A stretch of DNA of 64,000 bases, taken from the NCBI GenBank assembly GCA_905212635.1, contig CAJMFH010000010.1, positions 1 to 64,000 on the forward strand. The letters run 5' to 3'. Of this stretch, positions 16,182 through 25,589 are shown piece after piece (the first letter of the stretch is position 1; each line of letters opens with the position of its first letter). The notes under the pieces are model-generated. The model was given only the letters and a program-made list of their open reading frames with translations. It searched no databases and was not told the origin of the DNA. The position numbers were made by a program, and so were the translations under genes. This stretch comes from an uncultured Lachnoclostridium sp. GTDB lineage: Bacteria; Bacillota; Clostridia; Lachnospirales; Lachnospiraceae.

Positions 16182-17477
16182 TCAGAGAACCTGCATCGTG
16201 TCATGCACTTTTATTACTTCGTCTTTTAATTCCATAAATACATCGACGAGAAGGGGTTCAAAAGCCGTGCCGGAGCCTTCTTCAATAATCTTAAAACTTT
16301 GTTCCAGCGTCATGGCATCGCGGTAGCAGCGTTTGGCAGAGACGGCATCGAAAACATCCGCAATCGCCATAATACGGGCGCAGAGTGGGATGTCCAGTCC
16401 GGCGAGTCCCTGTGGATAGCCGGTTCCATTCCATTTTTCGTGATGGCTCAGTGCAACATTTGTTACGAGAGTTACAAAATCCTGATCGCCCATCGTATGT
16501 AACGTCTTTTGAATGATTTCTGCTCCGGCTGTCGTATGTTTTTTCATAATATCAAATTCCTCGTCAGTCAGGCGGCCAGGCTTTTGCAGGATCGAATCCG
16601 GTGTCGATATTTTCCCGATATCGTGCATTGGCGCGGCTTGTAACAGTTCATCCATATAATCCTGCGTGAGAATTTCACGGTAATAATTGTGGCGTTTCAT
16701 TCCCTTTAAAATAATACCAACATAAGCCGTTGTACGTTTTACATGGTTGCCGGTACTGCCGTCGCGACTTTCAATGATATCCGCAAAACTGTGCATCATG
16801 TGGCGGTACGTATTTTCCAGCTCCATTCTTGCCGGACTTTTCGTATTGACATACAGACAGAGGATCGTAATCGTGATCGCAAGGCACGAGACCAGTGATT
16901 CCGGAAAAACCATCTGAAAGACTGTGATTCCGGCACATACGATCATGTAGACGAGGATACTCGTTCGTTTATAACTGGAGATAAAATGCCAGCTGCGGAA
17001 AAACAAAATAATTGCGGCAAGGGTGTAGACTGCCATCATAATATAGCAGGTATAGGCTGGAATCCCCATCGAATAATTTGTCGTTTTTCCGTGAATAAAA
17101 TGCAGATCCTGGATTGAAAATAAAATGACCGCTTCGTTGATGATCAAAGGGGACCAGAGGAGAAAACGGCTTTTTTTCGAGGAAAGCAGGATCCCCGAGA
17201 TATCCAGCAGGTAGTAAAAAAACAAAAAGATAATGAGGTCGATCAGCATGAGAAAGACAGCATGGCACATATAGTTCAGCCACAGCGGAACGGTATCCAG
17301 ATGATTTACCGTGTACACCGTAATGGTATCAAAAACCAGATAAACGACACCACAGAGCAGAACCAGATCAAAACTGTTAAAGCGATGCTTTTCGTGCAGT
17401 TTGCCGGTTCCGTGAATGTACATGATAATGATGTAGGAAATAACGATAAAACATCCAATCTGTAATTTATAATCCAT
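16182..17477 (-). CDS. Membrane HD-GYP domain protein, probable c-di-GMP phosphodiesterase
   Basis: A 431-residue protein. Residues 1-210 hold about seven membrane helices, a sensory 7TM-like region; the C-terminal half is an HD-GYP domain with HDIGK (near 283) and HHEKWNGTGYP (near 345), then a DVFDAV segment. HD-GYP enzymes hydrolyse cyclic di-GMP with a bi- or tri-nuclear metal centre; all the metal-binding histidines and aspartates I can place are present. AAAGGGG lies before the ATG. It runs towards the giant surface gene and stops 149 bases from it; the upstream neighbour is a divergent-function antiporter in the same direction, 60 bases away. Confidence 0.88.
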   Translation of the reverse strand: MDYKLQIGCFIVISYIIIMYIHGTGKLHEKHRFNSFDLVLLCGVVYLVFDTITVYTVNHLDTVPLWLNYMCHAVFLMLIDLIIFLFFYYLLDISGILLSSKKSRFLLWSPLIINEAVILFSIQDLHFIHGKTTNYSMGIPAYTCYIMMAVYTLAAIILFFRSWHFISSYKRTSILVYMIVCAGITVFQMVFPESLVSCLAITITILCLYVNTKSPARMELENTYRHMMHSFADIIESRDGSTGNHVKRTTAYVGIILKGMKRHNYYREILTQDYMDELLQAAPMHDIGKISTPDSILQKPGRLTDEEFDIMKKHTTAGAEIIQKTLHTMGDQDFVTLVTNVALSHHEKWNGTGYPQGLAGLDIPLCARIMAIADVFDAVSAKRCYRDAMTLEQSFKIIEEGSGTAFEPLLVDVFMELKDEVIKVHDTMQVL

Positions 17478-17537
17478 CCGTAAACCCCTTTCAAATATGT
17501 AAAAAACTGGTAATTTACAACGCGCTGTTTCAAACGG

Positions 17538-18491
17538 CTACCGTACACAGATATAAACCCAGTACACGATATATAAGGCAACCATAAAAATGCCTTCGCC
17601 CCGGCGGATCTCTTTGCGCGAGCACGAGAAGATCCAGCACAGGATGCTGATAAAGATCAAAAATACAAGATCAATTGCATTTTCCATGATAAAGGCGATC
17701 GGACTGATCGCAGAGCCGACGCCAAGAACAAGCAGGATATTGAAAATGTTCGATCCGATGACATTTCCAACTGCCATATCGACTTCATTTTTGCGCGCAG
17801 CGACGATTGAGGTGACAAGTTCCGGAAGACTGGTTCCGATTGCGCAGATGGTAAGACCAATGAGCGTCTGACTCATGCCAAATGCCGCCGCAATATCAGC
17901 AGCAGAATCTACGACAAAATCGCCGCCGTATTTAATCGCTGCACCACCGAGCAGAATAAACAATACACTTTTCCAAACCGGAAGAATCTTTGCATCTTCC
18001 CCTTCTACCTCCACTTTAATGCCGGCAGCTCTTGCTTTCAGGGCAGAGCGGATCATGACAACGAGGAAGATGGCAAAACATACTAAAAATACGATACCTT
18101 CCACACGACTGATCGACATTCCCAGCCAGCCGGCAGCCAAAAGCAGGATGGCACACACGATGGAAACCGGAAAATCGCGTTTTCTTGTATCCTTGTGAAC
18201 CGCGAGCGGTGTAATGATGGCACATACGCCGCAGACGACGAGCAGATTAAAAATATTGGATCCTACGACGTTACTGATCGCCAGTGAGTTATTGCCGGTA
18301 AGAGATGCCGTCACGCTGACGGAGCATTCCGGGAGGCTTGTACCCATCGCTACAACCGTCATTCCGACGATCAGGGAAGGCACACGCAGCTGTTTGGCAA
18401 TGCTGGCACTTCCGTCTACAAAAAAATCCGCTCCTTTGATCAGAAAAACGAAGCCAATGATCAGAATGATAAATGATTGAAATATTGTCAT
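17538..18491 (-). CDS. Calcium/sodium antiporter family (CaCA) protein
   Basis: A 317-residue integral membrane protein with the two inverted alpha-repeats typical of K+-independent Na+/Ca2+ exchangers: AMGTSLPECSVSVTA...NVVGSNIFN in the first half and AIGTSLPELVTSIVA...NVIGSNIFN in the second. The conserved glutamates of both GTSLPE motifs are present. The length and the acidic cytoplasmic loop (VEVEGEDAKI) suit YrbG-like bacterial members. AAGGAG lies 6 bases before the ATG. It exchanges Ca2+ or another cation across the cytoplasmic membrane. Confidence 0.92.
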   Translation of the reverse strand: MTIFQSFIILIIGFVFLIKGADFFVDGSASIAKQLRVPSLIVGMTVVAMGTSLPECSVSVTASLTGNNSLAISNVVGSNIFNLLVVCGVCAIITPLAVHKDTRKRDFPVSIVCAILLLAAGWLGMSISRVEGIVFLVCFAIFLVVMIRSALKARAAGIKVEVEGEDAKILPVWKSVLFILLGGAAIKYGGDFVVDSAADIAAAFGMSQTLIGLTICAIGTSLPELVTSIVAARKNEVDMAVGNVIGSNIFNILLVLGVGSAISPIAFIMENAIDLVFLIFISILCWIFSCSRKEIRRGEGIFMVALYIVYWVYICVR

Positions 18492-18578
18492 TTTGTACTC
18501 CTTTATATATATGAATCGTTCTTTTTTGATATGGTAAATACTAGTGTATCACGATTTAAAAAAAACAACAAGAGGGAA

Positions 18579-18607
18579 GTGACAAAAGAATAAAAGTGTG
18601 CTATAAT
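18579..18607 (+). promoter_or_regulatory. Promoter of the zinc protease gene
   Basis: GTGACA (18579-18584), 17 bases, TATAAT (18602-18607), about 38 bases before the ATG at 18645. Confidence 0.6.
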
Positions 18608-18644
18608 GCGTACAATAAATACACAATGAACGGAGCGTGATAGT

Positions 18645-19340
18645 ATGTATCCTTATTATATGTACTGGGATCCAACGTACATCCTTGTGGTGATCGGAGC
18701 GGTCATCAGTATGATTGCGTCGGCGAATGTAAAGCGAAGTTTCCAGAAAAACAGCCGGGTTTATAACCAGCGCGGTCTGCGTGCAGAGCAGGTGGCAGAG
18801 ATGATCCTGCGGAGTGCAGGTATCACGGATGTCAGTATCCGCCGCGTGAGTGGTGATCTGACGGATCATTATGATCCGGGCAAAAAAGTAGTCAATCTGT
18901 CGGATTCGGTATACGGATCGACTTCTGTCTCTGCTGTCGGAGTAGCGGCACATGAATGCGGCCACGTCATCCAGCATGCGAGAGGATATGTGCCGATCAC
19001 GATCCGTACGGCACTTGTACCGATCGTCAATTTTGCGTCACGGCTTTCTATGCCGCTGATTTTGATCGGATTGATCCTTGGCTATGTCGGACTGGCAAAA
19101 ATTGGTGTCATTCTTTTCTCCGGCGTATTGATTTTTCAGCTGGTGACACTTCCGGTCGAATTTGATGCGTCTGCGCGTGCCATGCGGGTGCTTGACAGCC
19201 TGGGAATCCTGTATGGGGATGAGATCAAAGGCGCGAGAAAAGTATTGTCCGCAGCGGCACTTACGTATGTGGCAGCCGTTGTGAGTACAGCACTTCAGGT
19301 ATTCCGTCTGGTACTTCTCATAAATAATCGAAGAGATTAA
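18645..19340 (+). CDS. Membrane zinc metallopeptidase (YugP-like)
   Basis: A 231-residue protein matching the Zn-peptidase-2/YugP family: an N-terminal membrane helix (residues about 8-25), the zinc motif HECGH in GVAAHECGHVIQHA near residue 103, two central helices, and the conserved LPVEFDAS segment where the aspartate/glutamate third ligand is expected. The active site is probably at the membrane surface. CGGAG precedes the ATG. It is a single gene with its own promoter; the substrate of the family is not established. Confidence 0.85.
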   Translation: MYPYYMYWDPTYILVVIGAVISMIASANVKRSFQKNSRVYNQRGLRAEQVAEMILRSAGITDVSIRRVSGDLTDHYDPGKKVVNLSDSVYGSTSVSAVGVAAHECGHVIQHARGYVPITIRTALVPIVNFASRLSMPLILIGLILGYVGLAKIGVILFSGVLIFQLVTLPVEFDASARAMRVLDSLGILYGDEIKGARKVLSAAALTYVAAVVSTALQVFRLVLLINNRRD

Positions 19341-19348
19341 TTTTTCTC

Positions 19349-19377
19349 TTGATATATTGCGCAAATTTAGGTATACT
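19349..19377 (+). promoter_or_regulatory. Sigma-A promoter of the 6S-like RNA
   Basis: TTGATA (19349-19354), 17 bases, TATACT (19372-19377). The predicted start near 19385 coincides with the base of the RNA's closing stem. Confidence 0.8.
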
Positions 19378-19386
19378 ATAGTTACA

Positions 19387-19602
19387 GATTTACTTTCCTG
19401 GAATGTTCGACACTCTTGAATTTTTGAACCTACAATACTTTAAACGGGATTCCTATATCTGTGTTTGGATGCCGGGCCATCCCTGCTGACTTGTCAGTAC
19501 AATGGAAACATTGCAAATGGAAGGCAGAAGAGCACATGCGGTCGCCCACCTAGCATATGCTAGGAGTCAAAAATCAAGAACCGGCATTTTGGGAAGTAAA
19601 AG
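19387..19602 (+). ncRNA. ssrS: 6S RNA candidate
   Basis: About 215 bases between a consensus promoter and a terminator with no credible ORF. The two ends pair: TTTACTTTCC (19389-19398) with GGGAAGTAAA (19591-19600), and further inward GGAATG with CATTTT. The shape is one long irregular rod, as in 6S RNA, which binds the housekeeping RNA polymerase by mimicking an open promoter. No RNase P, tmRNA or SRP signatures are visible. It lies directly upstream of nadE but has its own terminator. The family assignment needs a covariance-model search. Confidence 0.65.
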
Positions 19603-19610
19603 AGTACTGC

Positions 19611-19637
19611 AAGGCGGCGAGAAATCGTCGCCTTTAT
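19611..19637 (+). terminator. Terminator of the 6S-like RNA
   Basis: AAGGCGGCGA, loop GAAA, TCGTCGCCTT: a 10-bp GC-rich stem with one G-T wobble, followed by a short T stretch. Confidence 0.7.
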
Positions 19638-19661
19638 CTGTATAGATAGAAAGGGCGAACT

Positions 19662-21641
19662 ATGAAAGATGGATTTATCAAAGTCGCAGTGACTGCGCCG
19701 GATAGTAAAGTGGCAGACTGTGCATATAATATAGAAAAAATGATTGAAAAAGCAGAGGAGCTTGCCGGAAAGGGCGTACATATCGCAGTATTTCCGGAAC
19801 TTGGGATCAGTGCATATACATGCAGCGACCTGTTTTTGCAGGAACCATTGTTAGCGGGAGCAGAAAAAGCACTGGGAAAATATGTAAAAGAGACGAAACG
19901 ACTTGACATGTTGTCTGTTGTCTCTCTGCCGCTCCGGCATCAGGCACGTTTGTATAATGTTGCGGCGGTAGTAAAAGGGGGAAGGGTTCTCGGTCTTGTG
20001 CCAAAGAGCCATATACCGATGTATTCCGAATTTTACGAGGGAAGACATTTTGCTTCTGGCGATATGGCGCAGGCACAGGGAAAACGCGGGGACGAAAAGA
20101 TGGGGACACACCGCCTGTCTTTCCAGAAAGAAGAAGTGGCGTTTGGTATCCGTCAGATATTCTGCTGTGAGCAGATGCCGGAACTTTGTCTTGCGGTTGA
20201 AATCTGCGAAGACTTGTGGATGCCGGTACCACCGAGCAGTTATCATGCAATGGCGGGAGCGACCATCATTGCCAATGCGTCGGCGAGTGATGAACTGACC
20301 GGGAAGGCAGCATACCGCAGGGATCTTGTGAAAAATCAGAGTGCGAGAACCGTGAGTGCCTATTTGTACGCGGATGCTTCGATGGGCGAATCGACGACGG
20401 ATCTTGTGTATGGGGGACATCATCTGATCGCGGAAAACGGAACACTTCTTGCAGAAAATAAAGCCTTTGCAGGCGGAGATGCGATCACAGAGATTGACTG
20501 TAAAAAACTGGCAGCCGAGAGACGGCGCATGGGAACCTTTCCATTGTATGCAGTGCCGGAAAATGAGGGATATGTGAGACATTTTTTTGCCTTTGAAACG
20601 ATGGAAGAGACAAAATTGACGCGGGAATTTGAAAAAACGCCATTTGTTCCGGTTGACCGCGGTGACCGCGAAGAACGCTGCAACGAGATTTTAAATATAC
20701 AGGCAGCAGGACTTGCCAAACGTCTGCGTCACACCGGATGTAAGAGCGCTGTGATCGGGCTTTCCGGAGGACTGGACTCGACCCTCGCCCTGCTTGTCAC
20801 AATCCGCGCATTTGATCAGCTGAACCTTGACCGCAAAGGGATCGTGAGTGTGACGATGCCTTGTTTTGGTACGACAAACCGAACGTATGATAATGCCGTC
20901 AAACTGGCACAGGAACTCGGAACAACATTGAAAGAAATATCCATTGAAAAGGCAGTATTGCAGCATTTTAAAGACATTGGACACGATCCGGCAGTGCAGG
21001 ACGTGACGTATGAAAACGGGCAGGCGCGAGAGAGGACTCAGATTCTGATGAACATTGCGAATCAGGCAGGTGGTCTTGTGATCGGAACCGGCGATATGTC
21101 GGAGCTGGCGCTTGGATGGGCGACGTACAACGGCGATCATATGTCGATGTATGGTGTAAATTGTTCGGTGCCAAAGACGCTAGTCCGTTTTTTGGTACAG
21201 TATTTTGCGGATAATAGTGGAGAAGGAACATTGAAAGATGTATTGTATGATATTTTAGATACACCGGTAAGTCCGGAACTTCTGCCGCCGAAAGAGGGCG
21301 AGATCGCGCAGAAGACCGAAGATATCGTAGGCCCATATGAACTGCATGATTTCTTTTTATATCATATGCTGCGGTTTGGTTATATGCCATCGAAAATTTA
21401 CCGGCTGGCAAAAATTACCTTTGCGGGTGAGTATGACACGCAGACCATTTACCGCTGGTTGTCCACTTTTGTTCATCGATTTTTCCGTCAGCAGTTTAAG
21501 CGTTCGTGTCTGCCGGATGGTCCAAAAGTGGGAAGCGTCGCTGTGTCACCGCGGGGAGACCTGCGTATGCCAAGCGATGCCTCCGACGCTCTTTGGAAGG
21601 AAGATCTGGCAGCAATCCGCAAAGAGGAAGGATGGGAGTAA
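19662..21641 (+). CDS. nadE: Glutamine-dependent NAD+ synthetase
   Basis: A 659-residue two-domain enzyme. The N-terminal nitrilase-type glutaminase has Glu in VFPELGISAY, Lys in VPKSHIP and the nucleophile Cys in EICEDLW (near residue 180), giving the E-K-C triad. The C-terminal synthetase has the PP-loop SGGLDSTLAL (near 370) and the GTGDMSELALGW segment. It amidates nicotinic acid adenine dinucleotide to NAD+ using ammonia channelled from glutamine, with ATP. The length matches the large glutamine-using form. GAAAGGGCG lies before the ATG. It converges with the next gene at a 4-base gap, with no obvious terminator between them. Confidence 0.96.
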   Translation: MKDGFIKVAVTAPDSKVADCAYNIEKMIEKAEELAGKGVHIAVFPELGISAYTCSDLFLQEPLLAGAEKALGKYVKETKRLDMLSVVSLPLRHQARLYNVAAVVKGGRVLGLVPKSHIPMYSEFYEGRHFASGDMAQAQGKRGDEKMGTHRLSFQKEEVAFGIRQIFCCEQMPELCLAVEICEDLWMPVPPSSYHAMAGATIIANASASDELTGKAAYRRDLVKNQSARTVSAYLYADASMGESTTDLVYGGHHLIAENGTLLAENKAFAGGDAITEIDCKKLAAERRRMGTFPLYAVPENEGYVRHFFAFETMEETKLTREFEKTPFVPVDRGDREERCNEILNIQAAGLAKRLRHTGCKSAVIGLSGGLDSTLALLVTIRAFDQLNLDRKGIVSVTMPCFGTTNRTYDNAVKLAQELGTTLKEISIEKAVLQHFKDIGHDPAVQDVTYENGQARERTQILMNIANQAGGLVIGTGDMSELALGWATYNGDHMSMYGVNCSVPKTLVRFLVQYFADNSGEGTLKDVLYDILDTPVSPELLPPKEGEIAQKTEDIVGPYELHDFFLYHMLRFGYMPSKIYRLAKITFAGEYDTQTIYRWLSTFVHRFFRQQFKRSCLPDGPKVGSVAVSPRGDLRMPSDASDALWKEDLAAIRKEEGWE

Positions 21642-21645
21642 CCTC

Positions 21646-22098
21646 TCATTCTTCCGGTGCGGCTTTGGTAAGTGCTGCTTTGATGCCGTCAATCAACATG
21701 GATTGGGTAAACTTACTCTTTTCCTGAACCGGAATCTCGTCAATCGGTGTGCCGGCGATCAATTCTTTTTCAATGCCCTCAAGAGATGGTTTTACGAGTG
21801 GATACATTGTAGCAACCGAGTCGTCGAGATTGACAAAAGAAACGGATTTGATCTGGTCCTCGTCGACAACTACCTCAAGATTTAAGGTGTTTTCGCCAAG
21901 TTTTAATTCCGAATTGTAGATACCGGGAACATACGATGCCGTTTCCGAAGCAGTATCGGTGGTGGCATCGGAGGACTTTTCTTTCTTTGGATAAAACATG
22001 ACAAAAAGCAGGACGATAAGCAGGATGCCAAGTCCTACGAAGATGCCGGTATATACTAATTCTTTCATTTGAAGTACGATAATTTTAGTTTTTGACAT
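21646..22098 (-). CDS. Single-pass membrane protein with extracellular domain
   Basis: A 150-residue protein with one membrane helix (about residues 12-34: YTGIFVGLGILLIVLLFVMFY), a Ser/Thr/Asp linker and a small outer domain starting YVPGIYNSELKLGENTLNLEVVVD. The PGIY opening and beta pattern weakly recall FMN-binding-like domains, but the threonine attachment motif is not evident, so I leave it unnamed. It starts 95 bases from the divergent addB and converges on nadE. GGAGG precedes the ATG on the minus strand. Confidence 0.7.
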   Translation of the reverse strand: MSKTKIIVLQMKELVYTGIFVGLGILLIVLLFVMFYPKKEKSSDATTDTASETASYVPGIYNSELKLGENTLNLEVVVDEDQIKSVSFVNLDDSVATMYPLVKPSLEGIEKELIAGTPIDEIPVQEKSKFTQSMLIDGIKAALTKAAPEE

Positions 22099-22193
22099 GT
22101 GGATAATACCTCCTTCGACTGGAGTGGGATTCCATCTTACTAAATCATATGCAGTAAGTGGGTAAATTATGAATCATGTAAGGGAGAAATAAA

Positions 22194-25100
22194 ATGGGAC
22201 TTGAATTTATATGTGGAAGCGCGGGAAGTGGGAAAAGTACCTGCCTTTACCGCCAGATCTGCGACGAGGCAGCGGCGCACCGGGAGCGTAATTATTATAT
22301 TCTGGTGCCCGATCAGTTTACGTTAGAAACACAGAAAACGCTTGTGGAAATGAGCGGAGAAAAGGGAATCTTAAACATCGATGTTCTGAGCTTTCATCGT
22401 CTGGCATTTCGCGCGTTTGAGCAATTTCCGGCACAACAGAAAACGATATTGGAAGACATGGGAAAGACCATGCTTCTGCGGAAAATCTTTTCCGAGCAGA
22501 AAGACAACCTTGTGTATTTTAAAAAAGGCATTGACCGCCCCGGCTTTTTAGACGAATGTAAATCGTTTTTGTGCGAATTGGAGCAGTATGGCATCCGGGA
22601 AACGGAGCAATTTGAAAAAATGGAGACACTGGGGAGAAAATTTGAGGACATCCGCCTGATCCACGACTGCTTTAAGGAAAAAATGGGCGACACTTATCAG
22701 ATGGCGGAGGAACTGGTTGGGCAGCTGACCGGAATGATCGATCAGATGGACGGCATCCGGGATTCCGTGGTCTGCTTTGACGGATTTACCGGATTTACGC
22801 CGACGCAGTATGATCTTTTGGAAAAAATGATGCGCCTGTGTTCCCGTGTGATCGTGACAGTGACAACCGATGAGACGGGGAAACGCGGTTCTGTGTTTGA
22901 GATTGCAGACACAACCATGCGGACATTAATGCAAAAAGCGAATCAGATTCCGATAAAAACGAATTTAATTCCTGTTCCGCGGGAAGGGAGGAAGGCACCA
23001 TACCGTTTTGCCGAGGGGGGCGAGATGGCCTTTTTGGAGCGCAATCTCTTTGCTTATCCGTATCAGAAGTGGGATCAGAAAACAGAAAATATGTGGTTAT
23101 ACATCGGAGATAAACCCGCGTCAGAAGCGGCTTATGTAGCAAAAACAATCTGGTGGATGTTAGCAAAAGGCGAGTATGCCGAAGAGGACATCGCAGTGGT
23201 AACAGGTTCTATTTCGGCGTATGAACAGGCGGTATCCCGGGAGTTTGATCGTGCAGGTATCCGCTATTTTCTCGACAATAAAAAGAATATCGGGGCCAAC
23301 TGGATCGCTGAATACATCCAGTCTGTATTGGAAATGTATCATTATAATATGGATGCGGCGAGTACATTCCGTTTCCTGCGCTGTGGACTTTCTCCGTTGA
23401 CACGGAGAGAGACAGATCTTCTGGAAAATTATGTGCTGGCGACCGGAAAACGCGGCATTGCGTCTTATATGAAACCGTGGAGAGCGCGGGCAAACGACTA
23501 TCCGCTGGAGGAGATCAATGAGATCCGTGAGAAAGTGACTGCGTGTATTCATGACTTTTTCCTTGCACTTCGTGGCGGGAAAAAGCCGGTTGAGAAGTTT
23601 GTGCGTGCGTTATATGAATTTCTGGTGCAACAGAATGTGTATGACAGAATGCTGGAACAGAGTCAGGTTTTTGAGGAAAAAGGCGAGACACTTCTTGCCA
23701 AAGAGTATAAAAATGTATACAAGGTAGTGATGAATCTTCTCGATGAGATGATGGAACTTCTCGGAACGGAAGTTGTATCGCTGGAGGAATTTGAGCAGAT
23801 CCTGTCGGCGGGAATCGCAGAAGGGCTGGTTGGATTTGTACCGCCGAAAAAGCATCAGATCATGGTCGGCGATATCGAGAGAACCCGTTTGAAAGACATC
23901 AAAGTGCTTTTCTTTATGGGATTCAGCGATGATTTTGTACCGGCAGCGATGCAGCCGCCGGGAATTGTCAATCACCGCGAGCGGCATCAGATGGAAAAAA
24001 TGGGCATTGCACTTGCGCCGACGGGCAATCAGAAGGTGGCAAACGACCTGTATTATCTGTACATCAATTTCACAAAGCCATCCGAAAAACTGATCTTTAC
24101 ATACAGTCGTGCGGCAGCTGACGGCACCAAACGACAGGCATCTTATATCCTCGGAAAGATTCGCAGGATCTTTCCGGCGCTGACTGTAATCGAGGGGGGA
24201 CAGGAAAAAGATGTAAAAACCAGCCTTGGTACAGACCGGGGATTTGATTTCCTGATCGAGGGCATTCAGAAACAATGGTACGCTGAGGGCGAGGAAAAGG
24301 AGCGCTGGTGGGAAATCTGGCGGTATTATGCGAGACGTGATGAGGGAAAATGGCTGCGTGAGGCACTTCGTCTGCATATGGAGTCAAAACGTGCGCCAAA
24401 ACTTTCCAGGGACGCATTGGAGGCTCTTTATGGGGACGAACTGCGGGAAAGTATCACGCGGCTTGAAACGTATGCACGCTGTCCATTTTCCTATTTTCTT
24501 ATGTACGGGCTGCGGCTGCATGACCGCGAAGAATATACAGTCGATGCACCGGATTTTGGAAATGTGGTGCATCAGATCTTACAAAATATGGATGAAATTT
24601 TGAAAGCACGTCACACGACCTGGCAGAAGATTGAACGAAGCGAGAGTGACGAACTTGTTGAGTACTGTGTCGACCGCGTGATGGAAGGCTACCGCGATGT
24701 GATTTTTTCCCAGTCGAACCGAATTGCCTTTATGCGGCGGCGTATCGTGCATATGATGAAACAGACGGCCTGGGCCGTTGCGGAACAGCTGCGGCACGGA
24801 GCATTTTTACAAAAATACGGAGAGAAACCGTATGCTTACGAAGAACAATTGGAAGAAATTGGAAAGAAAATGCGCTTTCGCGGGATTATTGACCGTATTG
24901 ATCTGTATGAAGATACCGAAAATGTATATGTTAAAGTTGTGGATTATAAGACCGGCAATGTCAAATTGTCGTTGGAAGAAGTGTATTTTGGCTTGCAGCT
25001 GCAATTGATCTTATATCTTGACTCGGCATTGCAGTCGGAGCAGAAAAAACACCCGGAAAAAGACGTACAGCCGGCGGGAATGCTGTATTTTTACGTGCAG

Positions 25101-25589
25101 GATCCGCAGCTGGAAGTCACGGGTACAGAGGATGAGATCACGTATGAACAAAAGCTGCTTGCCGAGTATGCGTGCGACGGTTATGTCAATGAAAGCATTT
25201 CCATCCTTGAAAAACTGGATTCCGTGCTTGGCAGCAATGGAGAACTCAGTCCGCAGAGCAGTTCGCCGTGTTATCCGGTAAAGATTAAGAAAGACGGAGA
25301 CTTCGCGGCGACGACAAAAGTGCTTTCGAGCGCACAATGGAGGAAACTGATCGAGCACGTAAAGACGGTTATCCACGAAAACGGAACGAGCATTCTTGCT
25401 GGAAATATTGACATTGCACCGTATCATTTGAAGGAAAAAAGAGGATGCGATTATTGCGGCATGAAAGACATCTGCGGACTGGAAAAGGCAGATGTGAAAA
25501 AGGTGGAGCGCAATTTGGAAACGATGGACAGCAAAGAGATTTTGAAGAAAATGAGGGAGGAGGGATCGGACAATGAAATGGACGAATGA
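22194..25589 (+). CDS. addB: AddAB helicase-nuclease, AddB subunit
   Basis: A 1131-residue protein. The N-terminus has Walker A CGSAGSGKST; the C-terminal RecB-type nuclease has the VKVVDYKTGNVKLS catalytic segment near residue 920. Four cysteines of the iron-sulfur pin are present: one in YARCPFSYF (near 763) and three in CDYCGMKDICGLE (near 1084-1094), as in Bacillus AddB. With AddA it resects double-strand breaks and loads RecA. GAGAAATAAA precedes the ATG weakly. It overlaps addA by 17 bases. Confidence 0.96.
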   Translation: MGLEFICGSAGSGKSTCLYRQICDEAAAHRERNYYILVPDQFTLETQKTLVEMSGEKGILNIDVLSFHRLAFRAFEQFPAQQKTILEDMGKTMLLRKIFSEQKDNLVYFKKGIDRPGFLDECKSFLCELEQYGIRETEQFEKMETLGRKFEDIRLIHDCFKEKMGDTYQMAEELVGQLTGMIDQMDGIRDSVVCFDGFTGFTPTQYDLLEKMMRLCSRVIVTVTTDETGKRGSVFEIADTTMRTLMQKANQIPIKTNLIPVPREGRKAPYRFAEGGEMAFLERNLFAYPYQKWDQKTENMWLYIGDKPASEAAYVAKTIWWMLAKGEYAEEDIAVVTGSISAYEQAVSREFDRAGIRYFLDNKKNIGANWIAEYIQSVLEMYHYNMDAASTFRFLRCGLSPLTRRETDLLENYVLATGKRGIASYMKPWRARANDYPLEEINEIREKVTACIHDFFLALRGGKKPVEKFVRALYEFLVQQNVYDRMLEQSQVFEEKGETLLAKEYKNVYKVVMNLLDEMMELLGTEVVSLEEFEQILSAGIAEGLVGFVPPKKHQIMVGDIERTRLKDIKVLFFMGFSDDFVPAAMQPPGIVNHRERHQMEKMGIALAPTGNQKVANDLYYLYINFTKPSEKLIFTYSRAAADGTKRQASYILGKIRRIFPALTVIEGGQEKDVKTSLGTDRGFDFLIEGIQKQWYAEGEEKERWWEIWRYYARRDEGKWLREALRLHMESKRAPKLSRDALEALYGDELRESITRLETYARCPFSYFLMYGLRLHDREEYTVDAPDFGNVVHQILQNMDEILKARHTTWQKIERSESDELVEYCVDRVMEGYRDVIFSQSNRIAFMRRRIVHMMKQTAWAVAEQLRHGAFLQKYGEKPYAYEEQLEEIGKKMRFRGIIDRIDLYEDTENVYVKVVDYKTGNVKLSLEEVYFGLQLQLILYLDSALQSEQKKHPEKDVQPAGMLYFYVQDPQLEVTGTEDEITYEQKLLAEYACDGYVNESISILEKLDSVLGSNGELSPQSSSPCYPVKIKKDGDFAATTKVLSSAQWRKLIEHVKTVIHENGTSILAGNIDIAPYHLKEKRGCDYCGMKDICGLEKADVKKVERNLETMDSKEILKKMREEGSDNEMDE

